From positions 1-11,847 of the forward strand of contig JBBRTW010000206.1 of the NCBI GenBank assembly GCA_038244055.1: a DNA stretch of 11,847 bases. The letters run 5' to 3'. Positions 6,106-11,847 of the stretch are shown in pieces. Position numbers and translations under genes: made by a program. Each line of letters begins with the position of its first letter. Positions within the stretch are counted from its first letter, which is position 1. The stretch comes from DASPKW01 sp038244055. Its GTDB lineage: Bacteria > Planctomycetota > Phycisphaerae > Tepidisphaerales > Tepidisphaeraceae. A model generated the notes under the pieces. That model was given only the letters and a program-made list of their open reading frames with translations, was not told the DNA's origin and searched no databases.

Positions 6106-7090
6106 GACTGAGCTCCCTGGCCGGCGCTGCGCCGGCAGTCCATGAGTAATCGGAATCAAAGGCATCGCCGGCCTGGATTCCGCGGGTGGTGAAGAAATCG
6201 GCGGCGTCGTGATCGACCCCGGCGGAGCGAATCTTCTCGATGACGACATGCCCGCGGCCGGCCTGCACCCAGACCTGCGAATCGCAGCGGGTGATCGTGC
6301 CTGGGGGATAGACCGACATCGTGCCGCCGAAGCGGGCGCGCCAGATTTGAATGGTTTCGCCTTCGAGGCGGGTCTGGGCGGGCGTGGAATAGTGCTGGTG
6401 GCCGGTGGTGGTTTCGCGGCCAAAATCGAGGGCGCGAATGAAGCAGTCGATCTTGGCGGCGGATTGATGCCAGTCGATCAAACCGCCGTAAGGGCGCGAG
6501 CCATTGAAGAATTGCGAGCCGGCCGGATCGACCGAGATAAGGTGATAGACGCCGCCGGCCAGCATTTGTACCGCCTCGACGGCCGCCTTGGCGGAGGTCT
6601 GGGCGCAGCGGCGATAGAACTCGTAAGCGTTTTCGCGCGGGCGGGTGGCCAGCGATCTGCGGTGGAGCACCGCGCCTTCGCAGTAGGCGCTGGTCATCTG
6701 ATGGACCGTCACGCCCCACATCGATTCATCGTTGAGAATTGCCCAGGGATACGGGAAGCAGCCGCGATAGCGCGGGAGCTGCGACATGGCGATGTTGAAT
6801 GCGCCGATGGTGCCCAGGCCGAGGTAGGGCATCTCGATTTTTCGACGGTAGCCGACGCTGAGCACCACATCAGGCCGGCTGACGAGGCTGGGGGCGAGTT
6901 CGTCGCTATCGAGGTTCGTGGCACAAGGAATGTCGAGTGTCTGGCAATCGCCTTCGAGATCGGGGAGCCATTCGGGGGCGGGATGGGTCAGGCAGCCGAT
7001 GACGCGATGGCCGGCCTCGTGCAGTCCGCGCAAGGCGCCGAGACCTTCAAATCCGTATCCAAACAGCAATACGCTCAATGATGGGGTCAT
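6095..7090 (-). CDS. Formyltransferase-fold protein with altered active site
   Basis: This 331-residue protein has the two-domain layout of methionyl-tRNA and sugar-nucleotide formyltransferases. It has an N-terminal Rossmann part (VLLFGYGFEGLGAL, 8-20; PDVVLSVGYRR, 73-83), the loop FNIAMSQLPRYRG (98-110), GVTVHQM (126-132) and a C-terminal part around LIDWHQSAAKIDCFIRALD (204-222). The family's catalytic triad is Asn-His-Asp. An ungapped alignment by eye with ArnA-type sequences keeps the Asn (N99) but puts alanine (A101) at the His position and cysteine (C137) at the Asp position. It may use another acyl donor or mechanism, or have a binding role. I chose the ATG at 7090 because GAGAGGA lies eight bases upstream; a TTG six bases earlier is less likely. 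It starts 36 bp after the CgeB-like gene and overlaps the aminotransferase start. Confidence 0.85.
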   Translation of the reverse strand: MTPSLSVLLFGYGFEGLGALRGLHEAGHRVIGCLTHPAPEWLPDLEGDCQTLDIPCATNLDSDELAPSLVSRPDVVLSVGYRRKIEMPYLGLGTIGAFNIAMSQLPRYRGCFPYPWAILNDESMWGVTVHQMTSAYCEGAVLHRRSLATRPRENAYEFYRRCAQTSAKAAVEAVQMLAGGVYHLISVDPAGSQFFNGSRPYGGLIDWHQSAAKIDCFIRALDFGRETTTGHQHYSTPAQTRLEGETIQIWRARFGGTMSVYPPGTITRCDSQVWVQAGRGHVVIEKIRSAGVDHDAADFFTTRGIQAGDAFDSDYSWTAGAAPARELSHAA

Positions 7091-7126
7091 GATCAAAGTC
7101 CTCTCAAAACAAACGAGGAAAAAACA

Positions 7127-9268
7127 TCAGGCCGCCTCGCGTTGGGCGGCGGCGGAGGCGAGGTTGTTGGCGATAAAGTCGAGCATTCTTCGGTTGACGG
7201 CGGAGTAGGTGGCGGTCTGGAGCACTTTTTCGCGCATCGATGCCGTGAGTTCCTGGCGCTGATCTTCATGGGCGAGGAAGTGCTTGATGCGCTGTTGCAG
7301 GGCGGCGCGGGAATCGAAGGCGACGGTTTCGTATTCCGGCCAGACGGCGGCCGCCGATTGGGCGAAATCCAGATCGGCGAAGACGCGGATGTCATCCATC
7401 AATCGCATGGAAAGCTTGAACGGGTCCAGGCCGACCGTGCGCTGGAACTCGCCGAGAATCTTGAGCACATCGGGCGTGGCATGTTGGAGGATCTGCTCAT
7501 CGGTTTCGATTCCTTCGCGAACGCACCACTCCCATAATGGCCGGTATATCTGGCCCACCCGATCGCCGGGGACGTAGCGGATCAGGAAGAACCCGCCGCA
7601 GGCCAGCCCTTCGAGCATGCGCTGATGCACCGCGCCGTGGGGCGTGACCTGGAGGTTGATTCGGGTTGCGCGGTAGATCGCGGCCAGGCGGCCTTTGTTA
7701 TCCGCGCTGCCGCGGGCGTATTTCTTCAGAGTCGGGTGATTTTCCCAGCCGTTGCCGTAGAGGCGGAAATCGAGCCCCATCTCGGCCGCCCAGAGGAGAG
7801 ATTGATGGCGGAGGAATGCGTTGTTGATCCGCAGGGCGAAGTGATCGGTGACGGCTTCCATGCTGGTGGCATCGAGACCGGTGCGGGTTTGCCGCATGGC
7901 TTCTTCGATGATGCCACGCACATGGAGCGGGTGGGAGATGCTGTGGCCATCATCGTAGATCGACTTGAGGCGATCGAAGGCATCGGCAAGCAGCGGCCTT
8001 GCGCCGGGGTTCTGGGCGATCTGCTCGGCGATAAACGATTCCGGAGTGCGGCTGGCGTGGCTGACGTAGCTGACATCGCAAGCCAGTTCGCGCTGATCCG
8101 CGGATGAAAGCTCGGCGGGCGCGAAGCGCGTCTCATTAACGGCGACCATCGCCGGCATGAAGCGTTCGATCGGGTAGCCATGCTTCGAAGTGCATTCGGC
8201 GCGGGCGTAGCCGATGACGTAGTCGTAGTGTCCCTGGGCCGCGCCGGCCGAGGCTTTGTGGATGCTGGGGAGGTAATCCTGCACCCACATCACGCAGGGG
8301 ACTTTCTCGGGGAGCCCGCCCATTTCAGCGCGGTAGTGGTCGATCATCAGGAAGAGGTCGGGCTTGAACTCCGCGCAGGCTTCGGCCAGCACGAGGCTGT
8401 TGCTGCGCAGGTGGTCGGATTGCTCGATGACCAGGCGCGTGTCATGGCCGGCGGCGGCGAAAGCGGCCAGCCAGTCGCGCATCGAATGCTGGAGGAAGGT
8501 CGTGTAGAGGGAGGTCATCCCCATGATGCGGAGTTTGCCGCCGCTTCGGAGGCGGGCGGCGATCGATTCATCGCTGGACTGGCCGTAGATGGTCTTGAAT
8601 TGCTCGGTGGCATCGGCCAGGCGGGCGTTGAGATGGTTCATGACGCGCAGGTTCATCGCATCCAGATTCATGCCGGCCGGCCAGATGGCGGCATCGAGCG
8701 TGACCGAGACGCGCGGGCCGGGCAGGGCGGCCTGGGTCATCAGGGAACGCTCCAACTGAACGATGGCATCATCGCCTACGAAAAGGCAGACGCGCGTATC
8801 GGCCAGCAGTGTGCGCCAATCGTGGATGTGGGCGGCGATCCAGAGTTGCTCGATGGTACGGGCCAGCAGGAAAAGCGGCGGGCGGTTGCCGGGATGAATC
8901 GGCACGCTGCACGGAAGCTCATAGAGCATCTGCCAGAGCCAGCCCAGATCCAGGCCGACGACCAGCGCGGGCTCGGTGTAGGCATCGGCCGGGCAGAGTT
9001 TCTGGACGATCTGCTTGGCGCCGGCGGGGGTCAGGCGATAGGTGAGGCGCTCGACTTTGGAATCATCGATGCGGCCGGTGACATTCGCGGGCGCTGCGTC
9101 GCGGCTGACGGCGCCGATCAGCAATTGTTCCCCTTCGGAGGCGAGCACGTAGGTGGCGGGCGGGCGATGTGCGGCCAGTCGACCGGCCAGCGCGGCATCG
9201 CGCGTTTCCAGTGCATCGCAGTTGGCCTTGAACCGCGCCGAGAGCAATTCGAGCTTCTGCCAGTTCAT
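7127..9268 (-). CDS. CgeB-like glycosyltransferase with uncharacterised N-terminal domain
   Basis: This 713-residue protein carries a GT-B-type domain of the CgeB/glycosyl-transferases-group-1 kind from about residue 245. Visible motifs are CVMWVQDYLPS (325-335), a conserved CDVSYVSHASR (397-407), FRLYGNGWENHP (501-512) and HQRMLEGLACGGFFL (548-562). The last of these is the sugar-nucleotide-binding E-x-x-A-C-G-G signature. The first 240 residues contain a Rossmann-like stretch (ALVVGLDLGWLWQML near 101-115, LLADTRVCLFVGDD near 154-167) that faintly recalls the N-terminal part of Maf-type flagellin glycosylation proteins. This last point is a weak inference. The start at 9268 is set by GGAGG eight bases upstream and a 4-bp ATGA overlap with the preceding gene. 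Donor and acceptor are unknown. Confidence 0.85.
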   Translation of the reverse strand: MNWQKLELLSARFKANCDALETRDAALAGRLAAHRPPATYVLASEGEQLLIGAVSRDAAPANVTGRIDDSKVERLTYRLTPAGAKQIVQKLCPADAYTEPALVVGLDLGWLWQMLYELPCSVPIHPGNRPPLFLLARTIEQLWIAAHIHDWRTLLADTRVCLFVGDDAIVQLERSLMTQAALPGPRVSVTLDAAIWPAGMNLDAMNLRVMNHLNARLADATEQFKTIYGQSSDESIAARLRSGGKLRIMGMTSLYTTFLQHSMRDWLAAFAAAGHDTRLVIEQSDHLRSNSLVLAEACAEFKPDLFLMIDHYRAEMGGLPEKVPCVMWVQDYLPSIHKASAGAAQGHYDYVIGYARAECTSKHGYPIERFMPAMVAVNETRFAPAELSSADQRELACDVSYVSHASRTPESFIAEQIAQNPGARPLLADAFDRLKSIYDDGHSISHPLHVRGIIEEAMRQTRTGLDATSMEAVTDHFALRINNAFLRHQSLLWAAEMGLDFRLYGNGWENHPTLKKYARGSADNKGRLAAIYRATRINLQVTPHGAVHQRMLEGLACGGFFLIRYVPGDRVGQIYRPLWEWCVREGIETDEQILQHATPDVLKILGEFQRTVGLDPFKLSMRLMDDIRVFADLDFAQSAAAVWPEYETVAFDSRAALQQRIKHFLAHEDQRQELTASMREKVLQTATYSAVNRRMLDFIANNLASAAAQREAA

Positions 9269-10854
9269 GATGCCAGCCTCCATTGTTCCTTAGGCGTATC
9301 GGTTTGTTCAATTCCATCGGCACACGACAGGCCGGCCAGGAGCGCTTCGATGGTGATCGGTTGATTGCCGACCTGCTGGGCTTCGAACGCGGCCGCGACC
9401 GCGCCGAAATAGGCGGCGGCGTGGATGGTTCCCCCGGCCGCCAGGGCCAGGCTGGCGGCCGCCAGTAGCGCATCGCCGCAGCCGAGCGGATCGAGGGCAT
9501 GGGCGGCCAGCGCGGGGAGATATTCGCTGCGCAGGCGGCGCTCCCACGGTTCACCTTCAACCATCGCCTTATGCTGATCGAAGACCAGCAGGCCCTGCTT
9601 GCCGAGCGTGATCATCGCCTGGCGGGCCTGGGTTTTCTGGAGGAGCTGCCAGACGACCGCGTTCACGCCGCTGGAGAAATCGTGGAGCGTCTCGCGCACT
9701 TCGCGCTCGGTGGGGCAGAGCAGATCGACCTGCTTGAAGCAGAGGAGATTGCTGCGCATGCCGCTGACATCGGCGGTGATGATCTCCACGCGCGATCTGA
9801 GTTCGGGCATGATGCGCTCGAGCAGATTGGCGGAGAGAAGCCCATAGCCGAAATCGGCGAAGATGACGGCCGATGCGCCCTCGGCGGCATCGAGTATCTT
9901 CACGGCCGCATCATTCTCGGTTTCGGAATCCAGCGCGCCCGACCCGCCTTCATCGACTTTCATGACCTTGGTGAGATCGGCTAGATAGCGGCGCTTGAGG
10001 GGGACTTGCTTGTGCGAGCGAACGGCCGAGATATTCACGCCCCGCGCGGTGAGCCGGCGCTCGACACCCGCGGAAACATCATCATCCGCCAGGCCCGTCA
10101 CCAGTGAAGGCGATGCTCCCAGCCCCGCCAGATGAAGCGCGATCACGCCCGCGCCGCCATCGTAATCTTCGGTGCGAATCTGCCGCAGGTTCATCACCGG
10201 CGCTTCGGAAGCGACCGACGAGGCTTCGCAGAAGTGATAGCGATCGAGAATGTAATCGCCGATGACGACGACTTTCTGCCCGCGAAATCGGTGAACCAGG
10301 CCGAGAAGTGTGTCGGCGGTCAGATCGTATTGTCGCAGATATCGCCGCGCTTTTTCTGAATTGAACCCCGCCAGCGCCCCGAGCCCGCCGATCAGGGCGG
10401 TGGAGGAATAAATCACATCGCCGCTGGAGAAGACCACCCGCCCACCGTGCCGCTGCACGCGATCGCGCTCGGCCAGGAAGCGCGGATCGTTGTTCCGCTC
10501 GTACTCCCGACCTTTGACGTAAACATCCGGCCGAAGCTGTTCCAGAAGCTCGACGGCCGTCGGATGCGGATTGACGTAGACGAAATCGACGCACTCCAGC
10601 GCGGCGAGGCTGGCGGCGCGGAGATCTTCGGGAATGAGCGGGCGATCCACGCCTTTGTTGACCTGCGGATCGGCCGAGATGGAGACGATGAGGATGTCCC
10701 CCTGGGCCCGCGCGAATTGGAGGTAGTGAATGTGGCCGGGGTGAACGATGTCGAAGCAGCCGTGGCAATGCACGACCCGACGCCCGGCCGCCCGGGCCTG
10801 CTCGCGAACCCGAACCAGCCCGTCGAGGCTGCACAACTTTCGACCCTGTCCCAT
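9265..10854 (-). CDS. HldE-like fusion: N-terminal nucleotidyltransferase, C-terminal PfkB-family sugar kinase
   Basis: This 529-residue protein joins the two activities of HldE/RfaE, which phosphorylates heptose-7-phosphate at C1 and then attaches a nucleotide, but in reverse order. Residues 25-155 are the nucleotidyltransferase. They hold VVHCHGCFDIVHPGHIHYL (27-45) with the HxGH motif at 38-41, DVYVKGREY (110-118) and a closing SSGDVIYSSTALI. Residues 193-500 are a PfkB-type kinase with VVVIGDYILDRYHF (195-208), GGAGVIALHLAGLGA (233-247) and DPLGCGDALL (455-464), where Asp461 is the expected catalytic base. Canonical motifs GGAANVA, DPKG and GAGD are altered here (GGAGVIA, DVSG, GCGD), so the sugar may not be heptose. 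The ATG at 10854 has GGTGGAG upstream. It is the first gene of the tightly packed block. Confidence 0.87.
   Translation of the reverse strand: MGQGRKLCSLDGLVRVREQARAAGRRVVHCHGCFDIVHPGHIHYLQFARAQGDILIVSISADPQVNKGVDRPLIPEDLRAASLAALECVDFVYVNPHPTAVELLEQLRPDVYVKGREYERNNDPRFLAERDRVQRHGGRVVFSSGDVIYSSTALIGGLGALAGFNSEKARRYLRQYDLTADTLLGLVHRFRGQKVVVIGDYILDRYHFCEASSVASEAPVMNLRQIRTEDYDGGAGVIALHLAGLGASPSLVTGLADDDVSAGVERRLTARGVNISAVRSHKQVPLKRRYLADLTKVMKVDEGGSGALDSETENDAAVKILDAAEGASAVIFADFGYGLLSANLLERIMPELRSRVEIITADVSGMRSNLLCFKQVDLLCPTEREVRETLHDFSSGVNAVVWQLLQKTQARQAMITLGKQGLLVFDQHKAMVEGEPWERRLRSEYLPALAAHALDPLGCGDALLAAASLALAAGGTIHAAAYFGAVAAAFEAQQVGNQPITIEALLAGLSCADGIEQTDTPKEQWRLAS
9277..9281 (-). promoter_or_regulatory. 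Ribosome binding site GGAGG for the CgeB-like gene
   Basis: GGAGG on the minus strand lies eight bases before the ATG at 9268. It favours that start over an in-frame ATG at 9283, which lies upstream of this site and inside the preceding gene. The start overlaps the upstream stop codon as ATGA, a typical translational-coupling arrangement. Confidence 0.8.
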
Positions 10855-10948
10855 GGATGCTCCACCGCGAGTAAACGCGCGCTACAGGTAGTGCATCGGA
10901 CAGGTTGGCGGAGGAGCATCAACTTTTATCGGACGGGGGCGGGGGTGG

Positions 10949-11092
10949 GCAGGGCAACCGCATGTAACTCCTGTCGCATCGATTTCGGATTGTGGATTGC
11001 GGATTGCGGATTGAAAACCGCATTTCAATCCACAATCCGAAATCCGAAATCCGCAATTGTTGCCCACTTCATGCCACATGCGATTGCCCTGC
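10949..11092. repeat. Nested inverted-repeat element built on GGATTG heptamers
   Basis: Outer arms 10949-10965 and 11076-11092 match at 16 of 17 positions. Inner arms 10981-10999 and 11026-11044 are perfect 19-bp reverse complements with a 26-base loop. The left inner arm and loop hold four period-7 units (CGGATTG, TGGATTG, CGGATTG, CGGATTG; 10986-11013). The right side holds the complementary run CAATCCA, CAATCCG, AAATCCG, AAATCCG (11026-11053). The element lies between the transporter gene and the HldE-like gene. It may serve as a transcript boundary, though no T-tract follows it. Confidence 0.85.
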
Positions 11093-11126
11093 GGGGGTGG
11101 GTGTGGGGAGAACGGGACGACCGGAC

Positions 11127-11218
11127 GATGAGACGATGAGACGATGAGAAAGAACGGTGCGAGCGGAATCGCGTACCTACGTTGTTCTCAGCGTCTCATT
11201 GTCTCATTGTCTCATAGT
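11127..11218. repeat. Inverted pair of short octamer arrays related to the array at 897-1056
   Basis: Three GATGAGAC-type octamers (11127-11150) face three CTCATTGT-type octamers (11195-11218) in inverted orientation. Both arms have the same head next to the central spacer: GTTCTTTCTC when the left arm is read on the minus strand (11155-11146), and GTTGTTCTCA on the plus strand (11181-11190). The array at 897-1056 has the matching head GTTCTTCTCA. The element begins 26 bp beyond the stop codon of the transporter gene and could form a hairpin in its transcript. Confidence 0.75.
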
Positions 11219-11244
11219 CACAGGGCCTGGCCGCGCCGCGACCA

Positions 11245-11847
11245 TCAACGCGCCGCGCCCGCCGCCCCAGCCGGAAACCCGCTCGGCATCGGCTCGGGAT
11301 CATCCACGGGCAGGGGCTTGCCCCGGGTCTCCGGCGCGAACGGCAGCGTGAACAGCCCGACCAGGAAGATCGAGCACATCGTGATCGCGCTATACCGTAG
11401 CGGCATTGATGAAGTCGGGTCGCCGGTGGCGAACAGTTTGGTCAGGTAAGCCGAGAAGAAGCTTCCGCCCGCCGCCGCGAAACGCCCCAGGTTGTAGCAG
11501 AAGCTGGTGCCCGTGCTGCGCAGGCTGCCGGGGAAGAGTTCGGGGAGGTAGATGGCGAACCCGGCAAACACCCCGAGCTGGGCCGCGCCCATCAGCGGCA
11601 TCATCCAGTAGGCATCGTTGGGCGTCTCCATCTTCCAGTAGGCGAACGCGGTGACGACCAGCGCTGAGGAAAAGCCGATGGCGAACGCCGTGCGCCGGCC
11701 GGTGGCCGCGGCTACCTTGGTGAAGAGCCACATCCCGATGCCGGCCCCGATCATGTTCAGCAGGTAGGCCAGGTTCTTGCCGTTATCGACGTGAGGTTTG
11801 GCGGCGGCTTTGATTGCCTTCACCAGGTCGGCGTTGGCGCTTGCCGA
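11245..11847 (-). CDS. MFS transporter, C-terminal part (runs off the window)
   Basis: The visible 200 codons encode the C-terminal part of a major facilitator superfamily permease, in the inner membrane. Hydrophobic segments include LAYLLNMIGAGIGMWLF, then TAFAIGFSSALVVTAFAYW, WMMPLMGAAQLGVFAGFAIY and a last one in ITMCSIFLVGLFTLPF. Typical loop motifs are YLPELFPGSLRSTGTS and the closing APETRGKPLP, as in sugar and organic-acid porters of the superfamily. The frame is open to the right edge of the window, so the true start is outside it; a GTG at 11823 is only an internal codon. It is on the same strand as the glycan genes but 390 bp of repeat DNA separate them, so co-transcription is uncertain. 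The substrate cannot be assigned. Confidence 0.88.
   Translation of the reverse strand, partial: SASANADLVKAIKAAAKPHVDNGKNLAYLLNMIGAGIGMWLFTKVAAATGRRTAFAIGFSSALVVTAFAYWKMETPNDAYWMMPLMGAAQLGVFAGFAIYLPELFPGSLRSTGTSFCYNLGRFAAAGGSFFSAYLTKLFATGDPTSSMPLRYSAITMCSIFLVGLFTLPFAPETRGKPLPVDDPEPMPSGFPAGAAGAAR

Noticed and set aside
6106..6423. Upstream extension of the aminotransferase frame by 106 codons
   Set aside because: The added residues are proline/arginine/serine-rich, overlap the formyltransferase-fold gene in another frame and precede a start with a good ribosome site at 6105.
8180..9364. Plus-strand open frame of about 390 codons opposite the CgeB-like gene; similar frames at 5248-6111, 6209-7081 and 3149-3817
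   Set aside because: All are antisense to well-supported minus-strand genes, have shadow-type composition and show no domain or good ribosome site.
11127..11218. Rho-independent terminator for the transporter gene
   Set aside because: The inverted arms are imperfect and no T-tract follows in the direction of transcription, so I list it only as a repeat that might act at the transcript end.

Overview
The window is GC-rich bacterial DNA. It carries a minus-strand gene block for surface-glycan biosynthesis, preceded (left side, positions 1-1166) and followed (right side, 10855-11244) by repeat-dense non-coding DNA. The DUF3467-type protein, the unusual domain architectures (a CgeB-like glycosyltransferase with an extra N-terminal domain, and a heptose-kinase/nucleotidyltransferase fusion in reversed order) and the dispersed 7-8 bp tandem repeats make me think of a Planctomycetota member, perhaps a Phycisphaerae relative. 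That placement is inference from general resemblance; there is no rRNA or other marker gene here.

Layout. 1-1166: no convincing gene, but an octamer run, a 21-bp tandem array, two inverted-repeat elements, a 20-unit octamer array and a heptamer run. 1167-1543 (+): a promoter and a small DUF3467 gene. Everything else is on the minus strand. In transcription order it is: a truncated MFS transporter (11847-11245); a 390-bp repeat-filled gap; an HldE-like fusion (10854-9265); a CgeB-like glycosyltransferase (9268-7127); a formyltransferase-fold protein (7090-6095); a DegT-type sugar aminotransferase (6105-4960); a HigB/HigA-like toxin-antitoxin pair (4870-4100); a GT2 glycosyltransferase (3946-3164); and a larger GT2 with an extra C-terminal domain (2951-1485). 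The last gene runs 59 bp into the DUF3467 gene tail-to-tail.

How the genes fit together. The first four genes of the block are tightly packed (4-bp overlap, 36-bp gap, 11-bp overlap) and are probably translationally coupled. By family they would activate a sugar (kinase plus nucleotidyltransferase), transaminate a keto-sugar (DegT), modify the amino sugar or a related group (formyltransferase fold) and transfer sugars (CgeB-like and two GT2 enzymes). This is a plausible route to an unusual amino-sugar glycan, but no single substrate can be read from the sequence. Two enzymes are atypical: the formyltransferase-fold protein lacks two of its three expected catalytic residues, and the HldE-like protein has its domains swapped and several kinase motifs altered.

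The least explained signal is the non-coding DNA. Nearly every gap over about 100 bp holds an inverted-repeat element, and most gaps hold short tandem repeats of period 7 or 8 (or 21), in several unrelated sequence families. Octamer arrays at the two ends of the window share the same head sequence, which suggests one dispersed element family.
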